Counted from the first letter of the stretch, positions 39,565-48,494 are shown. The stretch: DNA of 62,930 bases from Treponema sp. (GCA_031266075.1 JAISBS010000110.1:1-62930); one strand, 5' to 3'. Program-made: numbers and translations. Notes: a model not told the origin generated them from the sequence alone.

Positions 39565-40728
39565 ATCGAACTGCTCTGCATCGGCAACGCCGTGGTGGAT
39601 GTCTTTGTCCGGGCCGGCACTGTCCTGATGGACCGGCTGGGCCTGACCGGGGCGGTTCAGCATATCGCCCGTGAAGAAGCGGAACATATCCTCGGGGAAC
39701 TGGGCTGGAAAACAGGCCCCGCCGGGCTCCGGCCCCCCTGGGGGAAGCCAGGAACCGCCGTCTGTTCCGGGGGCGGGGCGGCCAACGCTGCCAAAATCGC
39801 CGCCCTGCTGGGGGTGGATGCGGGCTTTATCGGCTCCATCGGGGATGACCGGCCCGGCGAATTGTTTCGGCGGGAGATTGCCGCATCCGGGGCTGTGCCG
39901 CTGCTGGTTCCGGGCCGGGGGAAAACCGGTCTCTGCATCATCCTGAGCAGCCCCGGCGGGGAAACCCGGATCGCCGCGGCCCCCGGCGCCGCCGGGGAAC
40001 TTTCCCCGGAGCATATTGACGAGGCGGCGGTAAAAAACGCCGGGACGGTGCTTCTGGACGGGCGGCTGCTGGACCGCCGGCCCCTGATCCGCCGGGTTCT
40101 GGAACTGGCGGGCCGCTTCGGTGTTCCCGCCGCGCTGGATGCGGCATCGGCTTTTCTGGCTGGGGAACGGGCCGAAGAAATTCTCCACTACAGCCGGAAC
40201 TACCCGCTGATTGTTTTTATGAACGGGGACGAGGCCATCGCCTTTTACCGGCGGCTCAGGGGCGCAGAAGGGGCCGCCGAAATCCGGGACGAAGGGGAAA
40301 AGGCGGACCTGATTATCCGGGAAGTCTGCCCGGCCCTCCAAAGCATTGCCGGAACGGGGCAATTCCCCGTGTTCGCCCTGAAACTGGGGAGCCGGGGGGC
40401 GGTGATTGTGGCGGGGGGCGAAGTCTGCCGGGCGGCGGTTTCTCCCGTAAAGGCCCGGAACAGCATTGGCGCGGGGGACGCCTTTGGCGCCGCTTTTTTG
40501 GCGGGCCGGCTCCGGGGCAAATCCATCGCCGAATCCGCCGCGCTGGGGAACCGGGCCGCCCGGAAAATTCTGGAGGTTCCCGGCGCCCGGATAGCCCGGC
40601 GGCAGCTGGCTTCGGTAAGGCGGAGCCTGTGGGCGCCGGAAACCCCGGCCGCGTTTTCTCCGGGCCCTACAACAGCACCGACCGGGCGACTTTTTCCCCC
40701 TCCGCAGGGCCCAAAAGCCTGCCGATGA
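39565..40728 (+). CDS. PfkB-family sugar/nucleoside kinase with no canonical start codon
   Basis: A ribokinase-family kinase of about 387 residues. The C-terminal signature NSIGAGDAFGAAFLAG with the catalytic Asp is intact, and GGGAANAAKIAALLG fits the N-terminal substrate motif. The family's first strand is encoded as IELLCIGNAVVDVFV from 39565, upstream of the first GTG (39592), yet between the in-frame stop of ackA (39550) and there no ATG, GTG or TTG exists. ATC 39565 or CTG 39571 are the only openings after AAGGA. Either a rare start or a one-base frameshift from the ATG at 39555. Its 3' end overlaps the convergent DJ-1 gene by 62 bases. Adenosine- or ribokinase-like; substrate unknown. 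Confidence 0.8.
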   Translation: MELLCIGNAVVDVFVRAGTVLMDRLGLTGAVQHIAREEAEHILGELGWKTGPAGLRPPWGKPGTAVCSGGGAANAAKIAALLGVDAGFIGSIGDDRPGELFRREIAASGAVPLLVPGRGKTGLCIILSSPGGETRIAAAPGAAGELSPEHIDEAAVKNAGTVLLDGRLLDRRPLIRRVLELAGRFGVPAALDAASAFLAGERAEEILHYSRNYPLIVFMNGDEAIAFYRRLRGAEGAAEIRDEGEKADLIIREVCPALQSIAGTGQFPVFALKLGSRGAVIVAGGEVCRAAVSPVKARNSIGAGDAFGAAFLAGRLRGKSIAESAALGNRAARKILEVPGARIARRQLASVRRSLWAPETPAAFSPGPTTAPTGRLFPPPQGPKACR

Positions 40729-41236
40729 TTTCCACCGCCCAGCGGCCCGCGGTTCCCGCCCCCCGGCTTGTGATGATATTCCCGTCCGCCGCCACCGGGT
40801 CTTCGGTCCATTTGGCGCCGCTGACATTGGCTTCCATGCCGGGGAAACAGGTGAAGCGCCTGCCCGCCAGCAGTCCCAGCGGGGCCAGAACCACCGCCGG
40901 GGAGGCGCAGATGGCGGCAATCCATTTTCCCGCAACGGCCATGTCTTTTAGCAGGGCCCCCGTTTCCGGCGAGGCGGCAAGGTTTGCGGCTCCCCGCCCG
41001 CCGCCGGGCAGCAGAACCGCGTCCCAGGCGGAAGCCCCGGCCCGGCCCGTTTTTGCCAGTTCCGCCAGGGTCGTATCGGCGGTAACAGATATGCCGCGGG
41101 AACCGGCAACCAGACGGTCTTTGCCGATTGCGGCGCTGGTTACGTCCAGTCCCGCCCGTCTGAGATAATCAATGGGGGTAACGGCCTCGACTTCTTCAAA
41201 CCCGTCTGCCAATAATACAAGGACTTTTTTCGGCAT
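40667..41236 (-). CDS. DJ-1/PfpI-family protein (YajL-like)
   Basis: A 189-residue single-domain protein. The nucleophile elbow AAICASPAVVLAPLG holds the conserved cysteine; LADGFEEVEA with its glutamate (Glu15) and the LPGGGRGA loop complete the DJ-1 active site. Members act as chaperone-like or glyoxal/deglycase-type stress proteins; which applies here is unknown. The ATG at 41236 follows GGGAGG. It is downstream of a lipoprotein gene and its end overlaps the kinase gene by 62 bases. Confidence 0.88.
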   Translation of the reverse strand: MPKKVLVLLADGFEEVEAVTPIDYLRRAGLDVTSAAIGKDRLVAGSRGISVTADTTLAELAKTGRAGASAWDAVLLPGGGRGAANLAASPETGALLKDMAVAGKWIAAICASPAVVLAPLGLLAGRRFTCFPGMEANVSGAKWTEDPVAADGNIITSRGAGTAGRWAVEIIGRLLGPAEGEKVARSVLL

Positions 41237-41258
41237 ATTTTCCTCCCATAAAAAGGGA

Positions 41259-41310
41259 AGGGTGTTTCAAAACCCGGTTGGTGCAAACCAGGGGTCTGAT
41301 GAAACACCCT
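41259..41310. terminator. Hairpin between the lipoprotein and DJ-1 genes; repeat copy
   Basis: AGGGTGTTTCA (41259-41269) pairs perfectly with TGAAACACCCT (41300-41310). The loop carries AACCCGGTTGGTGC...CAGGGGTCTG, also present in inverted orientation at 59189-59229. On the minus strand TTCCCTTTTT follows, fitting a terminator. Confidence 0.65.
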
Positions 41311-41317
41311 CGTAAAT

Positions 41318-42013
41318 CTAAAAATCTACGGCATCCGCGTCTTCCCGGTACTCGTCTTTGGCAGGCTCCGGGTCATTCCGCACCGGAGCCAGCAGGGACA
41401 TGAGATAGTCCTGATCAAACAGTTTTGTCAGTTCCTCCGCCTGTGCCCGGGTATAGTACATGATGATTTGCAGGGAATTCGACGTGCCGCGGTCGCTATG
41501 GCCGCGCTCATTGGGGGCGGCGCGCTGACGGACGGAAAAATAGGGGGTTTCATTCCGGAAGCGGTAGCCCAGTTCCATACGGGGGGAGGAATGGCCGGTA
41601 AAACTGAGGGAAGAGGTCTCCCATTCGGCTGCCCCGGTGAATTTCCCGTAGCACGCCGCGGTTTTGAAATAGGTATTCACCAGGTTTCTGGCCGCAAAAT
41701 CGGCCCTATAACTGTCCAGGGCCTGGATAAAAAGCCGGCGGTTCCCGGGATCCCAAAACTGGCGGTAACGGACCAATTCATGGCGGAATTCCAGAACTAC
41801 CGCATTGTACCGGGGATAAAAAAACACCTCGATTTCTTTTTTGTCCATCCTGGCGGAAAAGCTCCGGTCAAATTCCGCCTCGATCATTCCGGCGAAAACC
41901 GGGTCCTGATCGGCCACCATCAGGGGGTATCTTTTTGCCGGATCAACAGAACCGCAGGCAAAAAAAGACAGAAACGCAAAAAGCGTTAGGGCCGGGAAAA
42001 TATATTTGTTCAC
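41318..42013 (-). CDS. Putative lipoprotein of unknown function
   Basis: A 231-residue lipoprotein. The signal peptide MNKYIFPALTLFAFLSFFAC ends in lipobox SFFAC with Cys20. The mature region is alpha+beta with many aromatics (EVFFYPRYNAVVLEFRHELVRYRQFW) and an acidic C-terminus. No family is recognised; it has the look of spirochaete-specific periplasmic lipoproteins. It is followed downstream by a hairpin and the DJ-1 gene. Confidence 0.7.
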   Translation of the reverse strand: MNKYIFPALTLFAFLSFFACGSVDPAKRYPLMVADQDPVFAGMIEAEFDRSFSARMDKKEIEVFFYPRYNAVVLEFRHELVRYRQFWDPGNRRLFIQALDSYRADFAARNLVNTYFKTAACYGKFTGAAEWETSSLSFTGHSSPRMELGYRFRNETPYFSVRQRAAPNERGHSDRGTSNSLQIIMYYTRAQAEELTKLFDQDYLMSLLAPVRNDPEPAKDEYREDADAVDF

Positions 42014-42059
42014 CGTTTCATCCTAGTTGAAACGGGAATTCCCCGCAAGACCGGGGAGC

Positions 42060-42599
42060 CTAAAAAGCAAAAACCGCGGGCAGCGATACGTCGGCGGGGG
42101 TTTTTATCAGCGAAAGGAAATAGCGGAACCGGTCCAGCCAGCGGCCCATCAGGGCGTTGGCCCCCGGATCATCCAGGCCCGCGGCCCCCTGAGAGAACTG
42201 AAACACCGCGGTCCAGGAACCCAGCCCCGGCCCGCCGCTAAAGGAAAAGCCCGCCAGCAGGGTGTCTCCCTCCCGCCGTTGCGACACGGCAATCCCGGAA
42301 ATCCGGGTCCGGGGCTGCCAGCCTCCGGGGAAAGACAGGGCTTCCCCGGCCAGCCAGACCTGGCAGCGCGGCCCCCCGGTCTCCGCTTCCCCTGCTTCCG
42401 GCGCGGCGCCGGCGGGGAATTCCAGGTAGTATTCGCCGTACAGGGCGGAAAGGGCCGGGTTTTCAAAACCGGGGATCTCCTTTACCCATATATTACCCCG
42501 GTCCAGAACCGCCTGCCGGGTCTGGGCTTCGAGGCCGGGGGCCGCAAGACCCGCCAAAAGGACACACAAGAGGCCGCGCCCCCGCAATCTGATACGCAT
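42060..42599 (-). CDS. Putative exported protein of unknown function
   Basis: A 179-residue secreted protein if the ATG at 42599 is used: MRIRLRGRGLLCVLLAGLAAPGLEAQ is a normal signal peptide with cleavage after LEA. The ATG at 42614 would add five residues. The mature part is beta-rich with Gly/Trp pairs. It lies 46 bases upstream of the lipoprotein gene on the same strand, and the two may work together in the envelope. Not recognised. Confidence 0.65.
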   Translation of the reverse strand: MRIRLRGRGLLCVLLAGLAAPGLEAQTRQAVLDRGNIWVKEIPGFENPALSALYGEYYLEFPAGAAPEAGEAETGGPRCQVWLAGEALSFPGGWQPRTRISGIAVSQRREGDTLLAGFSFSGGPGLGSWTAVFQFSQGAAGLDDPGANALMGRWLDRFRYFLSLIKTPADVSLPAVFAF

Positions 42600-42655
42600 A
42601 ACGCCACCGTCCACCCAAGGTTGAAACCCGCTTCTTCGGGAAGCGCTGGTTTTTC

Positions 42656-42688
42656 CCGGAAACTCAACCGGGGTTTCCGGAAGTTCCC
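42656..42688. repeat. CCGGTTGGGTTTCC-family hairpin
   Basis: CCGGAAACTC/GGTTTCCGG arms around AACCGGG, ending in AAGTTCCC. It occupies the divergent region between the exported protein and the gene at 42719, 30 bases before that ATG. Confidence 0.6.
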
Positions 42689-42718
42689 ATTATTTAAAAT
42701 ATTACGTATAATTCCCTA

Positions 42719-44692
42719 ATGGCTCAAACAACCGATCTCTATCCCATTTTGAAAGCCTACGCCAATAAAACCAGTTCGCCTTATATAAATATCGAAGAAT
42801 TTCTTGCTTTTCTTGAAACCTATTCCGCCCGCAAGTCGCCGGAGCAGCCCGAGTGGGCCAAGTGGACCAGGGAAACGGGGGTTAAATTCTGGAGCGAAAT
42901 GTCGGGCCTGGCGGAAAGCGGGCACTGCGTCCTTATGACGGACTCCCCTCAGGGCCGCATCTATATGCCCTATTATTACCTGGACCAAATCCGGGAAGCC
43001 TACCATTCCGTGGACGATTCCGCGGATATACCCTTTCCCAGCGAGGAAACCCTGCGGATCGCCATCCCGGCGGCCCAGGTGCGGGTTCTCAATCTGGAGA
43101 CGGAACTGGGGCCGTTTTTTGGCGGCCCCCGTGATGATTCGGGAATACCGGTTTCCATGACCCGGCAAAACGGCGGGGATGGCCAGGCGGACGGCAGACA
43201 TTCATCTTCCCTGCCCGCTATCGTCAAGCTGATCTTTCCCGAAGGTCTTGGATCCGCCCTCATTCCGGCTCCCATGATCCCCCGGCGGCTCATGGAAGCG
43301 GCCCTGATAAAAGTCCGGCATTACCTGAAAACTCACAGCAACCGGGAATACGCCCTCCACAAACTCAGCCCCTCTCTCCAGGGCCGGGAAAAACAGCTTC
43401 GGGAGATGCTTGACCAGATTGCGATCCGCCCCCTGGACTGCCTTTCCGCCATGGAATCCTACAGCGAATTTTCCTGGCTTTTCTGGGCCCACTTTTGCGC
43501 GCTGGTAAAAAGCGACATCAAAAAGAAAAAAGAAACCCTGGCGGAAGACCTGGCGGCGATTCAGGCCGTATTTGTTATCGAGGTCTGCAACGGGTTTTTC
43601 AAAGTCCGGGCGGTAAAACAGCGGGAGCGGGAGATAGCCTTCCGCGCCCTGGAACTACGGATGGAAAAACCGCCCTATTATTATACCATTGACGATATAT
43701 GCGCATTTACCAACGACAAAGGGGTGTCCCTTATCGGTTTATACAGCCCCGAAGACCTGGACGCCTATCTGAAAAAGCAGATCGCCGGAAATGAAAACGA
43801 GGGTCTGCCCGGTTGGATGATTCTCCAGGGGAAAAAAGGGGAACGGTGGTATATAAAAAAAGAAAAACTTCTCCCCCTTTGCGCCAAACTCCTTGTCGAC
43901 ACCCGGCCTCTGGTTAAAACAGAGATCATCAAACGGTGGGTGAAAATGATACGGGCTTTCCAGAGCGAAGCGGCCATGGAAAAAGACGCCGATTTCGACA
44001 GCCTCCTGGGTTCCTATACCGCCGCGCTCAACCCCGTCCTCAAGGCCCTGCTGGAGGATCCCAAACTGCGGTATATGTACGAAGAACTGGAACGGACGAA
44101 AAAATCCATTCCCGCCTCGTCCCGGATTTTCAAAGGGGGCGCGCTTATCCCCATGAACGCCCTTTACGTGATCCGCCGGAAAGACCTGCTGGCGGACGCA
44201 AAAACCATGCTCCCTTTTTGGTATTCCATTCCCGTCCTGGCCTCCATCGCCGCTTTTTTCAAAAAACTGGGGAAAACGCGAAGGGCCAAAAAACAGGCCG
44301 AAGAAGAACTGGCGGCGGAAGAGGAAAATGCGGCGGATGAAGAGACGGCCCGGGATCTTCAAAACATGGCCCGGAACATCGCGGGCCAGATGGTTCCCCC
44401 GGATAAAAACCTGGACCAGTATTTAACGGAACTGGAAAGCCGGTGGAGCCGGCTGCTCGACAAACAGGCCCGGCAAAACCTGATAGAGGATGTAAACTCC
44501 CTGGTCCGGGACAGCCTCCGGTATACCATACGAATTCATAAAAATAAAAAAATATCTTTCCGGGACCTCAATGAAACAGCCGCCGCTCTTATCGTCCGCA
44601 GCCCCGCCCTGCAAAGTCTGGGGGGCCGGGATTCGCTGCTCCTTTACATAGAATTTTATATGGTTAAGCTCCTGCTCAACTTCAAAATGTAA
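42719..44692 (+). CDS. Large conserved cytoplasmic protein, unknown function
   Basis: A 657-residue soluble protein, not recognised. It is largely helical, with a basic patch around 255-290 (KKKKETLAEDL), a hydrophobic stretch FWYSIPVLASIAAFF near 500 that could be a membrane anchor, and then an acidic Ala/Glu coiled stretch (AEEELAAEEENAADEE). The C-terminal 120 residues form a further helical domain. The ribosome site is poor. A clear terminator follows. Probably spirochaete-restricted (inference). Confidence 0.7.
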   Translation: MAQTTDLYPILKAYANKTSSPYINIEEFLAFLETYSARKSPEQPEWAKWTRETGVKFWSEMSGLAESGHCVLMTDSPQGRIYMPYYYLDQIREAYHSVDDSADIPFPSEETLRIAIPAAQVRVLNLETELGPFFGGPRDDSGIPVSMTRQNGGDGQADGRHSSSLPAIVKLIFPEGLGSALIPAPMIPRRLMEAALIKVRHYLKTHSNREYALHKLSPSLQGREKQLREMLDQIAIRPLDCLSAMESYSEFSWLFWAHFCALVKSDIKKKKETLAEDLAAIQAVFVIEVCNGFFKVRAVKQREREIAFRALELRMEKPPYYYTIDDICAFTNDKGVSLIGLYSPEDLDAYLKKQIAGNENEGLPGWMILQGKKGERWYIKKEKLLPLCAKLLVDTRPLVKTEIIKRWVKMIRAFQSEAAMEKDADFDSLLGSYTAALNPVLKALLEDPKLRYMYEELERTKKSIPASSRIFKGGALIPMNALYVIRRKDLLADAKTMLPFWYSIPVLASIAAFFKKLGKTRRAKKQAEEELAAEEENAADEETARDLQNMARNIAGQMVPPDKNLDQYLTELESRWSRLLDKQARQNLIEDVNSLVRDSLRYTIRIHKNKKISFRDLNETAAALIVRSPALQSLGGRDSLLLYIEFYMVKLLLNFKM

Positions 44693-44710
44693 GGCCGCCA
44701 AGTGCGGGCT

Positions 44711-44760
44711 GCCGCGGGCTGCTGTGGGCCGGGAGACTCCGGTTTCCCCGCGGCTTTTTT
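44711..44760 (+). terminator. Rho-independent terminator
   Basis: GCCGCGGG (44711-44718) pairs with CCCGCGGC (44747-44754) enclosing a smaller CCGG...CCGG stem, followed by TTTTTT (44755-44760). It ends the transcript of the 657-residue protein. Confidence 0.8.
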
Positions 44761-44929
44761 CATCATTTTCATCATTTTTATCTTTTTTTGCCGCAAGTTA
44801 AAGCGCCACGCATCCTGGTGCCTATATAGGTATATGGAAAACGGGCCCGTTCCGTCTGTCAGGCTGAAACGGCGCGGCGTTCCATGCCGGCGGCTTTTTT
44901 CGCCGGAACAAATATGTCAGGAGGCATTT

Positions 44930-45394
44930 ATGAACAATCTTAACTCAATCCTCATCGAAGGCAACATGGTACGGGACCCGCTGTTCCGTTCCACCCCCAA
45001 AGGGACGCCGCTCTGCACCTTTAGCCTTGCCTCCAACCGTTTCTTTAAACAAGATTCCGGTTTGGAAAAGGAAGTAAGCTTCTTTGAAGTGGAAACATGG
45101 TCGCATTTGGCGGAACGGTGCTACAATTTTGGGCACAAGGGCCGGGGTGTTCGGGTGGTGGGCCGCTTAAAGCAGGACCGGTGGAACGGCCCGGACGGAA
45201 AACAGCGGTCCCGGATCAGCATTGTGGCGGAACACGTGGAATTCCGGCCCGATTTCAAGAAGGACGGAAAAACCGGCGCGGAAGACGAGGCCATGGAAGC
45301 GGCCATGGAAAACCAGCCTGAGCTTTCCGGCGGCTCTCCGGGGGCCGAGCATGACCCCGTTTTCGCAGAGGAACTCGAAGCGGTAACGTTTTAG
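44930..45394 (+). CDS. ssb: Single-stranded DNA-binding protein
   Basis: A 154-residue SSB. GTCAGGAGG precedes the ATG at 44930. The OB-fold covers about 1-105: NSILIEGNMVRDPLFRSTP, TFSLASNRFF, VETWSHLAERC, then VRVVGRLKQDRW and ISIVAEHVEF. The acidic tail is short and ends EELEAVTF rather than the classical DDDIPF, so contacts with partner proteins may be weakened. It is convergent with the U32 peptidase gene, 16 bases apart. Confidence 0.93.
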   Translation: MNNLNSILIEGNMVRDPLFRSTPKGTPLCTFSLASNRFFKQDSGLEKEVSFFEVETWSHLAERCYNFGHKGRGVRVVGRLKQDRWNGPDGKQRSRISIVAEHVEFRPDFKKDGKTGAEDEAMEAAMENQPELSGGSPGAEHDPVFAEELEAVTF

Positions 45395-45410
45395 GGAAGG
45401 TCGAAGTTCC

Positions 45411-47594
45411 TCACTCCCCCTGGGCTGCTTCCTGGTAAAAACCGTCTTTCCAGTTAAAGCGGCTGACGCCGGGCAGGGGGAGGCTTTCTTTTACGGCGTT
45501 CATCAGGTCGCGGTATGCGGCTTTTTTGAGAGGCGGGCCGGAAAGATCCAGAATAAAACGGCCAAACCCCGCTTCCCGGAGAAAGGGAATTTTGTCCACA
45601 ATCGAAAACGGTTTTTCGGGCAGTACCTGGGAACCCTCGGGGCCGGAAATCAGGGTGAACCGTTCGCCCCGGCTGCCAGAAAAATCCCGGAACCGGTAGA
45701 CCGGGCTTAAATCCGCCCGGATGCGAAACAGGGCGGGCCGGGCGAAAACCGTAACAAAGGCCAGAGAGCGGCGGTTCCGGCTCACTGTTTTTTCCAGATT
45801 TTGCCGGTTGTTTTCCAGGGGCGATACAAAGGCTTCGGCCCCCAGAGAACAGACGAACTGTTCCGCCCAGCGGTTAAAAATATAAAGATAGGGCCCGGCT
45901 GCCAGCAGGGGTTTTTCCCGGCCCGGCGCGGCGGCCCGGAAAAATGACGCATGGCCCGGATTGTTGATCACAAACTGCCGGTAGCCCCGTTCCAGCAGGG
46001 CGGGAATTTCCTCTCCCAGCGGCTGCTCCATGGCCTGGGGGAAAAAGGGATCCAGAACCAGCATGATCTCCTCCGGTTTGAAGGGCAGCGGAGAGCGGCC
46101 CTTGCCCAAAAGATACGCGGCGGCCTTGCGGGTATAGGAAAGCATAAGCCGGGCGGGCCGGGAGGACTGGAGGATATACATGTCCTCGATTCGGGAGATC
46201 GCGGCGTAGATGCCCTCGGGGAACGGGGCGGCCCCCCGGCGGGCCGGGGCCAGTTCCAGGGGCGGCGCCTTGTCCCTGCCGGGCCGCCGCTTGAAGCCGT
46301 CCAGATCCTTCGGGATCACCGGGGTGTAGCGCTTCCCCATGGCCCTGGTCTGGATAAGGTACACCCCGTCGCCGGGTTCAAAGCCCTCGGGAATGGAAAT
46401 CCAGGCATGGGGAAGCCCGTCTGCGGTAAAGGGCTCCACGGAAACGAGCTTGTGGGATTTCCGGTCCGAATCGTCGAAACGGTGGAGCCGGATGGAATCC
46501 CCCGCCGAGGGCAGGGAAAAGGCCGCCGGAAAGGCCCCAGCGGAAATCAGGCCCCGCCGTTCCGGGCCGGCGCCCTTTACCTTGAGCAGGGGGCCCAGGT
46601 TGACCCCGGTGCCGCCGTCCTGGGCGGGGTTCAACCAGTCAAGGGCCGGGGTCTGCGGGGCGGAATCCGGCGTTTTGGACGGGGGCTGCGGCTCCGCGGG
46701 GCTTTCCGGGGCTGCCGGGGGGCCGTCAAAATAAAAAAACGTTTTGGCCCGGGCAAAATCGTTCCTGAGGATTTCCCGCCCCTGCCGGATGCTTTCCCGG
46801 ATTTTTTCCTCCCCCCCTTCGCTTACCGCGTCAATGACCCGGCGATAGGCGGATGTTACGGCGCCCACATATTCGGCGCTCTTCATCCGGCCTTCGATTT
46901 TGAAGGAATTCACCCCCGCGGCGGCCAGGCCGGGAACCTTTTCCAGAAGCTGGAGATCCGAGGGGCTGAAGTAATAACCCCCTTCGTCTTCGTTCCCGTA
47001 GCGCCGGCGGCAGGCCTGGGTACACATTCCCCGGTTGGCGGATTTCCCCCCCCGGTAGCTGGAAAAAAGGCAGACCCCCGAAACGGAAACGCAGAGGGCC
47101 CCGTGAACAAAAACTTCCAGTTCCATGTTGGTGTTGGCCCGGATGCCCTGAATCTCCTCCAGGGCAAGCTCTCTGGCCAGGACCACCCGGCACACCCCGC
47201 GGCGGGAAAGGGCGTTGGCCCCCCTGGCGGAGGCAATGTTCATCTGGGTGGAGGCGTGGAGTTTCAGGGAGGGAAAACAGTCCCGAACCATGGCGGCAAC
47301 GCCAAAGTCCTGCACGATAAGGCCGTCGGGGCCCAGGCCCGCAAGGTATTTGAGGAGCTGGTACATCCGGTCCACTTCCCGCTGTTCAAAAACCGTATTC
47401 ACCGTAACGTATATTTTTTTCCCCATCCGGCGCAGGGCCCGCAGGGCCCCCTCGAACCGGGAATAGGTAAAATTGGCGCTCCGCATCCGGGCGTTAAAGT
47501 TTTTCAGGCCCAGGTACACCGCGTCGGCCCCTTCCCCGACCGCCGCGTCCAGCGCCTCCGGCGACCCCGCGGGGGCCAATAACTCGATAGACAT
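45411..47594 (-). CDS. U32-family peptidase-like protein (RlhA/TrhP type)
   Basis: A 727-residue protein starting at the ATG at 47594 (MSIELLAPAGSPEAL). The U32 signature spans residues 160-179 (EVFVHGALC...GVCLFS), followed by NRGMCTQACRRRY; the cysteines C168, C175, C191 and C195 fit the four-Cys cluster of the group. Characterised relatives hydroxylate 23S rRNA or tRNA using prephenate-derived chemistry, so peptidase is probably a historical name. The region after 290 holds the extra domain of the longer members, with a Pro-rich linker. It is not in an operon. Confidence 0.88.
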   Translation of the reverse strand: MSIELLAPAGSPEALDAAVGEGADAVYLGLKNFNARMRSANFTYSRFEGALRALRRMGKKIYVTVNTVFEQREVDRMYQLLKYLAGLGPDGLIVQDFGVAAMVRDCFPSLKLHASTQMNIASARGANALSRRGVCRVVLARELALEEIQGIRANTNMELEVFVHGALCVSVSGVCLFSSYRGGKSANRGMCTQACRRRYGNEDEGGYYFSPSDLQLLEKVPGLAAAGVNSFKIEGRMKSAEYVGAVTSAYRRVIDAVSEGGEEKIRESIRQGREILRNDFARAKTFFYFDGPPAAPESPAEPQPPSKTPDSAPQTPALDWLNPAQDGGTGVNLGPLLKVKGAGPERRGLISAGAFPAAFSLPSAGDSIRLHRFDDSDRKSHKLVSVEPFTADGLPHAWISIPEGFEPGDGVYLIQTRAMGKRYTPVIPKDLDGFKRRPGRDKAPPLELAPARRGAAPFPEGIYAAISRIEDMYILQSSRPARLMLSYTRKAAAYLLGKGRSPLPFKPEEIMLVLDPFFPQAMEQPLGEEIPALLERGYRQFVINNPGHASFFRAAAPGREKPLLAAGPYLYIFNRWAEQFVCSLGAEAFVSPLENNRQNLEKTVSRNRRSLAFVTVFARPALFRIRADLSPVYRFRDFSGSRGERFTLISGPEGSQVLPEKPFSIVDKIPFLREAGFGRFILDLSGPPLKKAAYRDLMNAVKESLPLPGVSRFNWKDGFYQEAAQGE

Positions 47595-47696
47595 AACCGC
47601 CAATTATATACGGCAGGGAAGAAAAAGGCAAGCCGCGCAGGGGCATCAGGGGGAAGAAAGAAAAAAAGCAACGCATTGATACAGCCAGAGGTCGTC

Positions 47697-47850
47697 AGTG
47701 GACTTGTTTAATAACTCGAACCTCCGGTTCGTTGTTGGTTATCGCGGACTAAAGTCCGACACAAGTCCCGCAAGAAACTCTGCGGGTTTCAATACTCCGC
47801 ATTTTTGCTGTTTTTAAGCGGATTTGTTTAAAAACTGAAATTTTTATACC
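47697..47850 (+). repeat. Intergenic repeat copy, left border of the AT-rich segment
   Basis: The parts CCCGCAAGAAACYCTGCGGG, TTTCAATRCTCCG and TTTTGCTGTTTTTAAGCGGA are nearly identical to 50015-50140; the part TTGGTTATCGCGGACTAAAG matches 19955-19980. The internal CCCGCAAGAAACTCTGCGGG forms a small hairpin. Confidence 0.75.
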
Positions 47851-48080
47851 AGTAAAATGTCTAATTTTTGGGGAGTTTCAGAAAAAGAAAGTTTTTATCC
47901 AAATACACGAACCTCACGGCAGAAGTTATCCAGTCTCTTAATATGGGACAACATGGACATCACTATGGAAAGTTTGATACAAATTTATACGATTTTATGG
48001 CAATATTCATTCGTTTGATGGCATATTATATTTCATATCAGGGCAAATTGTATTTTTTTGAAAAAATTTGGACTTTTTTC

Positions 48081-48109
48081 TTGACAAACATCGATTTGCT
48101 GTCTAATAT
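48081..48109 (+). promoter_or_regulatory. Sigma70-type promoter of the decayed efflux locus
   Basis: TTGACA (48081-48086), a 17-base spacer and TAATAT (48104-48109). The -10 overlaps the first of two 18-base direct repeats. Confidence 0.7.
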
Positions 48110-48154
48110 TTCGACATATTATAATAAATGATCCAGTATTTGGACATGTTATAA
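48107..48154 (+). promoter_or_regulatory. Two direct repeats over the promoter, likely operator
   Basis: TATTTCGACATATTATAA (48107-48124) and TATTTGGACATGTTATAA (48137-48154) share 16 of 18 bases and are spaced 30 bases apart, close to three helical turns. They cover the -10 and the transcription start, so a dimeric repressor (TetR- or MarR-like) is a natural guess. Confidence 0.55.
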
Positions 48155-48212
48155 ATAATAATAGGAAGACCAAAACAATGTATCATTCTGATATATGTGG
48201 GAAGAGGAAAAC

Positions 48213-48494
48213 ATGATTTTTACCTTGGAACCAGCGGCAGCTTTTGCCCAGCCACTCAATCATTTAATCATGAAAGCCACTTTTGACCCGGCAAACGAAT
48301 GGTTTTTCTATGATGGTGCGTTTAATGCGTCAAGCTGTCTTGAGACAACCGTCAATTCATGGCTTCACGAAAATTTTGTTTCCGTCTACAACAAGGAAAT
48401 AGTAGGATATTTTGAGGGCATTTGGAATCGTCCGCTGGATATAATTGCCGGTTTTCGGACAATCAATCTTAACAAAAAGTATTCACATATGTAA
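48213..48494 (+). pseudogene. Truncated GNAT-like acetyltransferase
   Basis: A 93-codon frame from ATG 48213 with GAAGAGG upstream. The text WLHENFVSVYNKEIVGYFEGIWNRPLDIIAGFRTINLN resembles the central strands of a GNAT acetyltransferase, but the acetyl-CoA loop and C-terminal half are missing: the frame stops at 48494 and runs straight into a TolC-like sequence. It is AT-rich, unlike its surroundings. Most likely the 5' remnant of a gene lost in a deletion. The family call is tentative. Confidence 0.5.

Larger units (their letters stand above)
47604..48212. other. Repeat-bounded start of an AT-rich foreign segment
   Basis: 47697-47850 is a full copy of the TTGTTTAATAACTCG...GTCCCGCAAGAAACTCTGCGGG repeat. 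From 47858 the sequence is AT-rich; a 53-codon frame (ATG 47858, MSNFWGVSEKESFYPN) and an 87-codon frame both exist but neither is convincing, and one may be a decayed regulator. 48081-48154 holds a promoter and two direct repeats described separately. Confidence 0.5.

Noticed and set aside
38242-40935. An 897-residue open frame on the minus strand opposite ackA and the PfkB kinase
   Set aside because: It is a by-product of the strong G/C bias at third positions. The plus-strand frames have clear family motifs; the antisense translation is rich in Gly, Pro, His and Arg with no domain.
47868-48131. An 87-codon plus-strand frame in the AT-rich segment
   Set aside because: No ribosome site, low-complexity translation, overlaps the mapped promoter; an alternative 53-codon frame exists in the same place. 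Neither is convincing.
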